Assembly (NCBI GenBank): GCA_947044365.1
Contig: OX345636.1
Location: 40,900,191 to 40,964,190, forward strand
Source of the DNA: Petrosia ficiformis
Taxonomy: Eukaryota; Porifera; Demospongiae; Haplosclerida; Petrosiidae
Length of the DNA stretch: 64,000 nt
Direction: 5' to 3'
This document shows positions 1 through 10,569 of the stretch, in pieces; within the stretch, counting starts at the first letter, position 1, and each line of letters opens with the position of its first letter. A model generated the notes under the pieces. It saw only the letters and a list, made by a program, of their open reading frames with translations, searched no databases and was not told where the DNA came from. Made by a program: the position numbers and the translations under genes.

Positions 1-1181
1 CTGGATGGGGAAGTATTAATTGTGGTGTACCTCAGGGTTCGATTCTTGGTCCGCTTCTTTTTAATATATATGTTAATGATCTTCCCAATGCTGTAACTGA
101 ATCTTGTTTGCATCTGTTTGCAGATGATACAACTTTGTACCATTCTGCATCTTCTGATGTTGATGTCAACAGTATTTTAAATGCAGACTTATGCAAAATT
201 TTATTATGGATGAGGAGTAATCTCTTAAAATTGAACAGTAAGAAGACTACATCGATGCTAATTGGTACTAAGCCCTTTCTAAGAGGTAAATCTCTTGATC
301 TTAAGTTAGATGATGTCTTTTTGCAAACAGTAACACAAGCTAAGCTATTGGGAGTTATTATAGATGAAAATCTTACTTGGGGACCTCATGTTGATTGTAT
401 TTGTAAGTATGCCTGGAATAAGGTTCATTGCATTCGTAGAATGTCGAACTTTCTGTCTTTGTCTGTAAAAAAGAAGATATATCAAGGTTTTGTCTATCCA
501 ACTTTTGATTATTGTGATGTTGTTTGGAGTAATGCTTCGAAGTCCAGTTTATCCAAATTGGACAAGGTCCATAATTTTGGTGCTCGTGTCATAACAAATT
601 CGAGTCCTTTGACTAGCAGCCTAACACTGTTTAACACCCTTGGTTTCTCCACTTTGGAAGAGCGGAGACGTTATCATTACTCTACTCAGGTTTTTCGTTG
701 TGTTCATGGATTATCTCCAGCATATTTACGGAATACATTTTGTTTTACATCTGAAGTTACAGGCCGTAGTAGTCGTAATCAGCACCAATTATTTTTGCCC
801 CAACCCTGTATTAATGCCGGCAAAAATAGATTTGGTTATAAAGGAGTATTAATTTAGAACAATTTGGATCCATCTCTGTATTCTGCAAATTCTTTGAGTA
901 TGTTTAAATCTTTATATGTTAAGAAATATTTTTAATGTGTTTAATATAGTGTTGAAATAATTTTGTCTATTAGTATATCTTATTTATTATTATTATTATT
1001 TTATTATTATTGTAATTTCTTTATTGTTTAGTTTTTTTGTTTTTTTTTGTTTATTTTTTGTTGTTTTTTTTTTTTTTTTTACTTTGTTTATTTTGTTATA
1101 CAGGGCGTTGCTGAAAACCAGTATACCCTTACTGATGCTTCTTTCCCTGTCTAAAGAACTTTGAAATTAAAAAAAAAAAAG
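1..1181 (+). mobile_element. 3' portion of a non-LTR (LINE) retrotransposon
   Basis: The window opens inside a reverse transcriptase reading frame, which is followed by a T-rich 3' UTR and an A-run ending near 1181. Polyadenylate at the 3' end with no LTR is the usual end of a target-primed retrotransposon. The 5' part lies outside the window, so clade is uncertain; the C-terminal region looks like the Jockey/CR1/L2 group. Confidence 0.85.
3..935 (+). pseudogene. LINE reverse transcriptase, C-terminal part, with an in-frame stop
   Basis: The frame is open from base 3, upstream of any methionine, and shows GVPQGSILGPLLFNIYVNDL followed by the catalytic FADDTTLY box, then the thumb and connection region typical of LINE ORF2 (VHGLSPAYLRN). 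An in-frame TAG sits at 855-857, exactly where family members carry a conserved tryptophan before NNL. The frame stays open after it to a TAA at 933-935, reading on in a family-like way. I infer a TGG-to-TAG nonsense change in an otherwise full-length C-terminus, so the copy is dead. It encoded the polymerase that copies the element's RNA at the target site. Confidence 0.85.
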
Positions 1182-1557
1182 TAATTATTACACCAGGTTA
1201 GAGTCATATTATATAATATTCTGAAACTGATTGGAGTCGCATCCACCCACTCCCTAGTACCACCTTAATTATATGAAGTTCTTAATTAACTAATACCCAT
1301 CATACAACAGGACCATGTGCAGGTCTATTTAACTATGTTATAGGTATTATCCAGTTGTATTACTACTTAATTAAATCTTTTTGTGTGTTACAGAACTGCC
1401 GGTTCCAGTTTTCAGATGTATTCTCAATATCCCATATTTACTTTTTAATTTAGTACATTATGACAAGACATTTTTGCTGAATTTCAATCACTCGTATTTT
1501 ATATACAATTGTTACTAATGGCTACGAAAATTTGTATAATGCTACAACTAACTTACA
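1182..1557. other. intergenic, nothing recognised
   Basis: AT-rich sequence between the LINE tail and the first palindromic repeat. I see no splice-consistent coding segment or known motif. Confidence 0.5.
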
Positions 1558-1975
1558 TTCAAAAAAACAAGAATGGAAACAAGAATAATAAGAAACATCA
1601 TCAATAAATATGATAGGTTAACAATTATGTGAACAAGGTCAGGATGGGTAGCTAACAGCAGGAACAAAATTAAACAAACCAATTCCATATAGCCCTACAT
1701 ATATGCTTTTTTGTTTTTTGCTCTTTAGTGACATGTACTTATATATGCAGGAATTGGCATGGTTAGTTTAATTTTGTTCCTGTGACCCATCCCGACCTGG
1801 TTTTGACATCCCTACAAATCCTATCATTTTTATAGAAAATGTCATTTATTATTTTATATTCTAAATTAATGCTTTGGCAACAAATCTCTGTAATGTTCAT
1901 AACAGCTTTTGAACTGATAATGATAAATCTAATCATAATGTCATGCAACACATTGTAACATTATTCATGAATAAA
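1558..1975. repeat. palindromic MITE-like repeat, diverged copy 1
   Basis: About 1635-1707 folds back on 1747-1801 (both sides carry the AACAAAATTAAAC / GTTTAATTTTGTT segment). The outer part carries TTTTGACATCCCTAC followed by a T-rich stretch. The same organisation occurs at 6480-6765 and 44560-44790, so this is a dispersed family, probably non-autonomous. It lies just downstream of the stop codon of the glycosyltransferase gene. Confidence 0.65.
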
Positions 1976-2013
1976 ATTATCAGCATTGATCTCATGACAC
2001 AACACAAAAAAAA

Positions 2014-5000
2014 TTAAGTTTCTATAAGTACGTTTGTAAATTTCAGTGGCAAATGGCCATATTCTTTAACCATCATATTCATTGCTTGTTGTCTTTGTGG
2101 CCAGAATCCTTTATTAGAATGATTGATACCTTTGAAGCCTTCTATATGAGAAAAAAAATTCATTAATGATATTTTCTAAGATACTAATCTTTGACATTAT
2201 ACAGAATGTTTACTGACATTCAAGTTGATGAGTTGTTTCAATCAATTCATCAACACACATATGTATTCATTGTGATATAGTGTAGACAGACTTCATTTTA
2301 TATAAGATAAAGAGATTACAATTATATTTAAAGTAATACATACTTGCAATTTTCTCCAAATGTTGACCATGCCCCTTTACCCAAATACAACAAGGTTGTT
2401 CACGTCCAATTTTTCTAAGAAACTCTCCAACCATTCCAGCCAAAAATATGTCTTCACAGTTATTATGTAATTCGACAAAATTATAAAATCGTCTTGGTAA
2501 CTCATATGTATACATATGTAGGTAGTGGATGTGAACAAAGCAAGTGATAGTTAATATGAAAGAGTATCGAGGATTTTCTTTTGAGGGTCGCTGAGATTTA
2601 TGCTTTGTGTCAACTACTCCATAGCGTCGAGATGTACTGTCATATGTATGAACTCTTGATTGAAATCCAACAATTAGTTGAGGAGAATTCTATACAAATA
2701 TAAATTTATTACAAAAATATAGATTCCTGAATTCTTAGAAAATTTGTGGGTTTGTAGCATGTATTGATGACAAAATATGAGGTGCATCAACAAATACAGA
2801 GCAACTGAATGTTGCATGACCCTCTCTAATTGTTAAATTACTTGATAATTATACAAGTTAATTCATGGTACCACTATGGGTGGGGTGTTTCATGAAACTT
2901 CGTCAAAGTATACATGTTAACTTGCTTTGTTGTAAAGAGGAGTTATTGAACCGGCCAGACCTACATGTATTTACATGTTCTCTCTTTGTTAAATGATATG
3001 CATGTCTTTATATTAGAGAACATACCTGCCAAACATGAAATGCAAGCTCCAAGTCTTTTCCTCTAGGAAGCTGGTCATCATCAATAATCAACACAGCTGA
3101 AAATAAACATTATATATATTCATGTTACATAAACTAACTATGTGATCATGTATCTATGAATACAGGTCTATACTAATACCAAGATGTAGACGTGTTTAAT
3201 GACAAATGTAAAGAATAGTATTATAAATTGACACTCAGATATTACAATGAAATGTACTATATATTACTATTAGATTAAACTACTATTACTAATACCTTCA
3301 GAGTCAGTGTATTATATTGCTTTTACTATTACTAATATCATAATATTACTATACTATTACTGTTATGGATTACTATATAGCATTGAGGTTTGTTTGAATT
3401 TGTCATGTTTTAAACTGCATTTAATGTTTATGACAAAAACATTTTCCTTCCAAATACTTCAATACTAAAAGAAAGTCTCTCTAATGGCCCCAGCTACTTT
3501 AAATGAACATATTACTCAAGGTCAATTACTATTACCATTACCTCAACATAGAGATTGTATATTATTTTTACTAATACTATTACTTGATTATTACTAATAC
3601 TAATACCTCAGTTTTTAAAAATTACTATTACTATTACTATTACCAAGAGTTTATGAGCACTGCGAGGGAGCGTCAAACTGCACTAACCATTTTTGTCGAA
3701 TCACACTTTCAGCAAAACTCCAACTATGGTCAAAAACCTGAGTTAAATATAAGTGTTCTGGTTTGTGAAAGTGGATGGGCAATTACTACAATTATTGTCA
3801 AGAAACAATGTCATGCAGAAGAACAGTCAAGCTACATTCCAATCCAGATTTGTTGTTTAGTAAATATCAAATTGTGATCAAAAGAACCAATGCACAGATT
3901 ACTGGGATGGAATACTACAAATGGGACCTTCAAATGGAGTGGAAACCTGAAATGCAAGTTCTATACAAGCTGAAAAGAAACTCAAGAAGATAGCTTGAAT
4001 ACGAGGTGCTTTCAAATTTCATTCCAACTAACAAACCAATCATCATGTGGTTATTTCATTAGAGATATTGCTTTTGTTATTGACTATTAATCATCCTTTT
4101 ATACACCCAGTAGACTTGATACACTTCCTGGAGACTTTTGTTGCAGACCTTGGTAGCACTTGTCCTTTGCTGGCTATATTAGTATCATTTCAGTCTGGAA
4201 AGAAGTGGGGGATTATACAGACTACTTCTACACATCTTGTCAGACACACAAATGACTTTAATTTCAATAGTTATTATTCACTTTATATTTCAATAAACGC
4301 TTATCATGCCTACTTAATCACTTACACAGTTTACAGTAGTTTGCCATATAAGGCAGTTTGCACAGGTGTGATTCGAGAATAGATGGTTTGCAGAATATAT
4401 TGGAGTTCAATGCTCCTTCGCACCACTTCACGCTGCTCATAAGCTCCTGCTATTGCCTTGAAACATTTACTCATTACTATAACTATTGCTATTATATATT
4501 ACTATTACCCCATGTCTGCTGACATTAATTATAAATGCTTGAACATGAGTTCAGGGGTACATGTGGAAATATCTGCCACTGACATCTCCCATTATACTTA
4601 ATAATTATAATATGGATTAGTCTCAAATTTTAATTGACATACTCTAGATTTATCAGATAATATCTCGCATGAATGGGTGTTTCTACTTGACATTTTTTAG
4701 ACTGAATGTGAGTATACCAAAAAGTGAATACTGTTGCTGGGAAATTTTTACGCATTGCTAATACCCATACTGATTATTGACAATTGAGTGTGAGATTATT
4801 CAAAATTGATATCTGCCAAATTAAATTTTGTGTATACTTTAGTTTGGATTACAGAACCATTACAACAGTTACAGTAACAAGAGAGAATGTTATCTGCATT
4901 ACTCGAATATACATACTATTTCAAATGGCAAAGCAAAACAAATGATGATACCCCACCAAAGTTACAATATTGCTTTAAATGGGAGCTGCCCTCGAGTTAT

Positions 5001-8000
5001 GACTGCCTTTGAATATCTTCCTTCTACACCAATTAGAAATAGATGCCACCCTTGTGTGATGTGATATATACAGTTTAGGATAATTTGCTAACAAGCTTCA
5101 AAAGCACATGACAACAGCCAAAGGCTATAAAGAATCTTCCAGAAAGTTCCAGTAACTAATTAAATGACATGGTAAATTGATAACACATACATGTATACCA
5201 ATGAAATTACACCTTACAGAACTTAACTTGACCAAACAAACTTCAGTTGTACACGTATACCACACATTGATTGCCAATAAATGTCCAAATTGATTATATA
5301 TAGCTAATCCTTCTCTTGATTAATAGGGGAGGAGGGAGCTTCAGCCCTCCTAGTTAGTAGTTAGGTAATTATAAATTCATGCAGCTTTAAAATTTAATAT
5401 TAGACAAGTAGACTGTGCCCACTATCATTTTTAATCATTTAAAGCAGAGCCACACCTTTCATGAATAATTAATATTAGCAAAATTTCATGCACGCCAAAG
5501 GCACACATTCCACTAAATCCTCTGCTTCTAAACAGCTGTCTATGCCCATGCTTTCCGCACTGGCATCCATAAAAAAATGTTACATATCAAAAGGTGTTGT
5601 TGAACTATTATGATTTGCTAATCTTGCCTCATAGAAAATATAATATTATATTTTTTGCTAAATCATTCTTTTGTTTGTACAATAATTTGCTAATCTTGCC
5701 TCAAGCACTGATTACAGAGAGTACGGTATAGGGATGGCACGTAAAAAAATGGCCGCCCATACATTTCAGTTGCAAGTGTTGAGCTGAAATCTCTGCTAAA
5801 CTTATAGAGACAAGTCTTAATAAACACATACCTTTTGATATCTAGTGTTTTTATGACTAACAACATCTTCTAGACAGTTGGAGATCATCTTTAAGGTAGA
5901 GAACCGGCAAGTAGCAAAACTGGCAAAATCTTCATCTTAATATTATTTTCCAGACAAATCATTTTTTTGTTTGTTGAACTATCACAATGATTCTAGCACC
6001 ATTTCAGTCACATTTATAGTAAAATTCTGGTCTTAAAGTATCGAGATGATATCTTCAGATACAATGAAAGAAGACAGTCTCAACGACTACAAAGATTTGA
6101 TCTCAAATTAGACGCCATTTTCCTATGTGGAATTTAATTACGCATGCGCATTTCCATACTCGGAACACGGAAGCTGAAAAGGTGGAATTGTTTGGAATCG
6201 TAATAACATTTGTGAGCAAATACATTCTTATAATAATGAATATAATAATTATTAATATTAAAGCAATTGTATAATAATATTGTATACTATGACACTACTT
6301 CTCGTAGGACTGCAGACAGTGCTGTAAGTGAAATAGAGATTATACATCATCTGAAAGTGAAAGAGAATGACATAAATACAAAAGACTGACCTTCATTGAT
6401 GAACAAATTTTAATGGATTTTTGATTGCATGATTTCATAATGATAATATACAATCTACAAAAAAATATTCCCAACATTCAGGAAAAAAAAACAATGAAAA
6501 CAAGAATAATAAAAAACATTTCCAATAAAATGAAAGATGTAGGGATGTCAAAACCCAAATAGCATATGAACAAGGAACCCAAAATTAAACAAACCACTTC
6601 CTTATAAGTACTTATAAAGCAAAAAACAAAGAGCTGTACTTATGTAGGGTTATATGGAATTGTTTAATTTTGGGTTCCTTGTTTGCATGCTTTTTGGGTT
6701 TTGACATCCCTACATCTTCTTTCATTTTATTGGGAATGTTTTTTATTATTCTTGTTATAATTAATAAGGCTGAAAGTGGAAAGTGAAAAATACTGGTAGG
6801 TCACTGGTGGATGAAGTCAGTGGCCCTGGGTTCGATTCTTAGTGACTACCAACACTTTCCTTTTTCAACTTTATTAATTAGAATTTAGCGTTTATTTTCT
6901 GAGATAAGATAATCATTGTTGTTTTTTTATTGCTACTTTCATTATTACAATGATGTATGTACATATAATATAGCATCATAATAATATATAATAGCTAATT
7001 AACAAGACTAAAAACAGTGGGTGTCACTGCATGGTTGGAAAAAGTTATACAGTGAGTGACTAGATATAATTTGTGCAGTCTACTATTATTATTTCATTGA
7101 CTCAATAAGATACTAACTTAACTAGCTAGGAGAGGTCAACAGCTATTATTTAAGCAACAACCAGTCACATAACTTGTTATGCACTCCTGATACATATACT
7201 CTTTACACTCGTAGCTAAGGAGTTAGCTAAATATAAACCATCCAATTGCATGAATGGACATTTCTTTTGCTAGAATATATGTGATCATAATGATTTTCAC
7301 TGTAAATTGCTCTAGAATCAATTTTTGATGTCCAGGAAATACAAACTTTACTGGGGGAACATGCCTCCACAACACCCTTCCCATCTCTTGGAAATACCAC
7401 TGTATGCAAAACTTCATTTTTTAGGCTACTTCAACATGGAATCCTCTACAATGTGCCATGGTGGTTATCAGTTGATAGATTTGTGGTTAATTGGAAACTC
7501 TACCATTGTGTTAGATTTGGTTGTGATAATTATATATGTATATTATATAGTATGCTAATATGTCCTATATACAAAATATAGGACCTGAGTTTTATGTCCA
7601 AGGATGTGATATAGCCCGAGCTTGCGAGGGCTATCAGTATACACGAAGGGGTCAAAATCTTTGGACAAATTCCTTTATGGCTTCATAATCGTAACGCGTA
7701 AATTTTAAATTATATTTATAGCAACTTTGATCATGAATTTCATTGTCGTCTAAAACAGTTTATACAAGTAAGCCACAAAGCTTTGATCAGTTTTAACTTA
7801 AATTTCGAAGCACGTGTAGATCCCCAAAATGGAACCAAAGATCACAGAAATTGGTGTATTCCATGCTTTATATATCAGCTGTATTGAAGATGCAGGGTCC
7901 CAAACTTGTAACACTAATAATACAGCTATCACTCAATTCGTGAACCAACTTGCAGGGTCTGGAGATATCTGTGAATAATTTGCACAAAAATCAAAGTCGA

Positions 8001-9569
8001 GGAATTTCTAATTAGCTGAAAAGTTGGGTCAGCTAATCAATGGATTTCTGTGAAGGTAAAGTAGTTTGTGTCTATCTTTTTACATCGTAGCTAATACACA
8101 TATAATACTATCTGTTGTCTTTCATGAATAACAAGCTGGATCTCTGTTGACTATTATTTCCTTGAAGACTGACATCTCTTCTACCAGTGTGTTCACTGAC
8201 AGCAGTATCTAACAGTAAAATTTCAATCTACAAATGTTTAAAGTCATACGCATTAGGCTAAATTGCACTACCATAGTTTTCAATACAGAATCCACACAAG
8301 TGCATTACTTCCTGTTGTCCAAGGAAGTGTAGCCCCTTTGTGTATACTGTATATCACATCCGAGGACACAAAACGAGGGTCCTATATTCAGTAGGACCTA
8401 TTAGCATACTATATACAATATATTGTATGATGGTGACATCTCCTGCTAGTCTGGGGACCCGCCCCTTCGCAACGAGGAAGGGTCTGGCAACATGCGTATT
8501 CACAAGTTGTCACCGTAGCAGGATTTCTGCTACGCTTTGATCTAACCGATCAGGGGCGTGTGCTTTTAGTTATATTATCAAGCAGGCTGGGAATCATCTG
8601 GGATACGATGCTATCAAGCCAGAACAGCTAAAAGTTGTTTCGCACTTCTTAAAAAGAAAAGATTGTTTTGTTATTTTACCAACTGCATATGGTAAAAGCC
8701 TTTGTTTTGCCCTTCTTCCACTTGTATTCAACACTTTGAGAAGTACCAGTTCCTCCATCGTGATTATTATGACTCCCTTAATATCTATAATGCAAAGCAT
8801 GGTTGAAGAATACCAGTCTTGAGGTCTGAAAGCTGACTACACTCAGGAACGCCATACGTGCATGTGCATATTAAAAATTTTACATAATAAATTATACAAC
8901 CATAATTAAAAATTCTTCAAATTCCACTGTGACAACTTGTGAATACGCATGTTGCCAGACCCTTCCTCGTTGCGAAGGGGCGGGTCCCCAGACTAATCTC
9001 CTGCATAGTGTGCAAATGGAAGGTCTATATACAATATATAGGACTCACCACATCAAAGGGATGATGTCACCATCATACTATATATATATATATATATATA
9101 TCAATATGCTATATGAGCATACTAACTATGAGTTCATACCTTCTGTCCTTATCTCAGGGTAAGGAATAAATCTGTTATTCAAACTGTTAACAAGGGGTCT
9201 TTTAAAGAATAGTTCTTTTGAACAATTGTAGTTGGTGAAATGCTTGGGTATAGTGGGTTCATCCACATCATTCCAAACAACGATGACACGGTCCACAAGT
9301 GCGAAGTTGCAATGAAAATCCAAAACCCTACCAAGAATATCAGTTCGTTTGTATGTCAGGAACAATACAGTGTAAGTTTTTTGGGACACTGACGCCCAGT
9401 TTGGCCAAGTCTCATGTTCCAGCAACCTGATCTGCTCCTCCTGCTCCTCATACAACTCTTCGACCACTGTTGTAGAAGATCCAAATGTCAAACTATTAAG
9501 AGCGGTCAATAAAGTAACAATCAATAAAGTTGTGATAGTAAAGATTAGCACTATAGCTTTTCTTTCCAT
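2014..9569 (-). CDS. exostosin-like family 64 glycosyltransferase (EXTL2-like), four exons
   Basis: Exons on the minus strand are 9569-9140, 3096-3026, 2689-2344 and 2141-2014. Every junction has GT/AG borders and compatible phase, giving 975 nt (324 aa plus TAA). Residues 1-20 or so form a hydrophobic signal anchor (MERKAIVLIFTITTLLIVTLL), fitting a type II Golgi/ER protein. The catalytic domain starts at YTVLFLTYKR and continues with VIVVWNDVDEP and NSLNNRFIPYPEIRTEA. The metal-binding acidic run LIIDDDQLP spans the exon 1/2 junction and exon 2. Then come IVGFQSR and NCEDIFLAGMV, the late GT64 motif. EXTL2 in vertebrates is about 330 aa and transfers HexNAc in heparan-sulfate linkage synthesis; donor and acceptor here are unknown. 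The long intron 1 is packed with repeats. The start codon lies about 38 bp from the end of the 54-kb palindromic element, so its promoter may sit in repeat DNA. No lesion seen. Confidence 0.9.
3230..4510. repeat. interspersed TTA/CTA trinucleotide-rich microsatellite in intron 1
   Basis: Runs such as ACTATTACTATTACTATTAC recur at about 3280-3370, 3520-3650 and 4470-4510. Open frames here are low-complexity artefacts (poly-Tyr). Confidence 0.6.
4511..5704. other. intron 1, no feature recognised
   Basis: AT-rich intron sequence without coding potential or clear repeat structure that I can see. Confidence 0.4.
5705..6770. repeat. 1.06-kb dispersed repeat, inverted copy of 44560-45637
   Basis: From AGAGAGTACGGTA and GGGATGGCACG at about 5715-5735, through ATGGCCGCCCAT, GAACCGGCAAGT and ACGCATGCGCATTT (about 6135), to the palindromic MITE at its right end, this segment matches the reverse complement of the loop segment 44560-45637. 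There are scattered substitutions and indels. It is therefore a mobile or duplicated unit present both inside the glycosyltransferase intron and inside the giant palindrome. Confidence 0.75.
6480..6765. repeat. palindromic MITE-like repeat, copy 2
   Basis: GTAGGGATGTCAAAACCCAA at about 6540 pairs with TTGGGTTTTGACATCCCTAC at about 6693-6713. Inner arms AACCCAAAATTAAAC and GTTTAATTTTGGGTT also pair. The whole can fold into one long hairpin. It forms the end of the 1.06-kb repeat described for 5705-6770. Confidence 0.75.
6770..6870. repeat. hairpin with a tRNA-like B-box (possible SINE remnant)
   Basis: GGGTTCGATTCT resembles a Pol III B-box. It sits between inverted segments (GGTAGGTCACT versus AGTGACTACC, and AAAGTGGAAAGTG versus CACTTTCC). 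A proper tRNA cloverleaf cannot be drawn, because the T-stem is weak and there is no convincing anticodon arm. I do not call it a tRNA. Confidence 0.3.
6871..7539. other. intron 1, no feature recognised
   Basis: AT-rich. Short open frames on both strands overlap one another and have no family resemblance. Confidence 0.4.
7540..8420. mobile_element. non-autonomous foldback/TIR element (~0.87 kb)
   Basis: The left end (AGTATGCTAATATGTCC, TATAGGACC, then GGATGTGATATA and GTATACACGAAGGGG) is matched in reverse complement at about 8325-8415 with a few mismatches. No open frame of note lies between. Ends are only approximate and I could not define a target duplication. Confidence 0.55.
8447..8995 (+). 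mobile_element. Pack-type TIR transposon carrying a RecQ helicase fragment
   Basis: The two ends are perfect inverted repeats of 67 bp beginning TAGTCTGGGGACCCGCCCC. The element is flanked by an exact 9-bp duplication, ATCTCCTGC, at 8438-8446 and 8996-9004. A 9-bp duplication with long TIRs suits the Mutator superfamily, though the transposase that moved it is not here. The 549-bp body contains a host-like helicase coding fragment instead of transposase, the arrangement called Pack-MULE in plants. The perfect TIRs point to a recent insertion. It lies in intron 1 of the glycosyltransferase gene, opposite to its strand. Confidence 0.85.
8580..8822 (+). pseudogene. captured RecQ-like DNA helicase fragment
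   Basis: An 80-codon frame reads IKPEQLKVVSHFLKRKDC, then the Walker A region FVILPTAYGKSLCFALLP (TAYGKS in place of the usual TGxGKS), then IVIIMTPLISIMQSMVEEY, which corresponds to motif Ia of RecQ-family helicases. A TGA at 8820-8822 interrupts it, and the same frame continues with GLKADYTQE as expected of the family, suggesting a CGA-to-TGA change. Only the N-terminal part of the helicase core is present, with no DEAH motif, so it cannot be an active enzyme. It is cargo of the TIR element. Confidence 0.8.
9078..9101. repeat. (TA)n microsatellite
   Basis: Uninterrupted TA repeat of about 12 units. Confidence 0.8.
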
Positions 9570-9606
9570 ACCTTTGGCCGTGGGGAGGTATTAAATTCAG
9601 ACTTCG

Positions 9607-9683
9607 GATCCGACTTAAGGATCAATCATCGGGACGTGGATATATATTACAGCTCATCCCAGCCACACCCACTAGTTTAATTG
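9607..9683 (+). repeat. left terminal inverted repeat of the giant element
   Basis: Matches 63404-63480 in reverse complement over about 77 bp with a 2-bp indel. Related but shorter inner copies, lacking the ATATTACAG stretch, occur at about 20345-20430 (inverted) and 53125-53210. Confidence 0.8.
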
Positions 9684-9689
9684 TTAAAA

Positions 9690-10446
9690 GCTAAGCTGCA
9701 GATGTACCTCAATGGTTGTGTCACTCGTTTTTCTCTTCACTGATCTCTTGTTTTTCACTGTGTTGCAGAATAGTTGCATGGAATGTTAACAATGAAAGAA
9801 TAATGGTAGTTTCTAAGTTGAGAAACTTTAATTTGCTGCTTTGTTATACACGATTCTACCCTGATTTAAAGGTACATTATACTCAATATTTAATGTAGTT
9901 ATCATCAAGCTGTGTAATGCATTAGCACATTAGACATTAGTATCTATAGTGATCAGATCTAAAGATCTTTTAATTTGTAAACTAAACATAAAGTGAAACT
10001 AAACAGATTTTTGCTAGTTTCTATGTCCATTGATCCCTAACTGGATTTCCTTTTAAATGTGCATTATACTGAATAACTCTATTTAATTGTATGTGTCTCC
10101 ACGCCCTGTTGTTCACTGTATCTCGACTGGTCACAGTATTTAAAGCGACGCATTTTTGATAATGAAGCCAAGGATCTTTGCTAGTTTTTATGTTTTAATC
10201 ATCCCTAATAGGATTTCATTTTAAAGGTGAATTATACTGAATAACTGTATTTAATTGTATGTGTCTCCAACCCCTAATGTTCACTGTATCTTTGACTGGT
10301 GACAGTATTTAATAGTGACGGCACGTAAGGATGTTTAGTAATGAACCTAAGGATCTTTCCTAGTTTCTATATTCCAATCATTCTTAATGTGAATTTGGTA
10401 TGTGATACTCAATAATTACATTTAATTGCATGTGTTTTCAACCCCT
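9690..10446. repeat. outer-arm repeat: unique leader then ~170-bp tandem units
   Basis: A leader (GTAGTTTCTAAGTTGAGAAA at about 9810, then GATCAGATCTAAAGATCTTT) recurs at 31748, 53325 and 47401 in the same direction and inverted at 20250 and 50960. It is followed by degenerate ~170-bp units marked by GACTGGTGACAGTATTTAAT and AAGGATCTTT. The array is split by the Penelope-like insertion. Confidence 0.7.
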
Positions 10447-10495
10447 TTTTTATGGCCCGTAGGGCCATCCCTATAATTGCTTTCCACGGTGTTTA

Positions 10496-10498
<3 letters not shown>

Positions 10499-10526
<28 letters not shown>
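10499..10526. repeat. (TA)n microsatellite
   Basis: About 14 TA units just upstream of the Penelope-like frame. Confidence 0.8.
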
Positions 10527-10530
<4 letters not shown>

Positions 10531-10569
10531 TGTGTCACTTGCGCGACTATGCGTTGTATACGTAGTTAA

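Noticed and set aside
3584..3877. 97-codon plus frame starting with poly-Tyr
   Set aside because: Produced by the ACTATT microsatellite.
4047..4382. 111-codon plus frame in the GT64 intron
   Set aside because: AT-rich intron frame on the opposite strand, no domain, no homologous repeat; likely chance.
6775..6865. Functional tRNA gene
   Set aside because: Only the B-box fits; T-stem and anticodon arm do not form.
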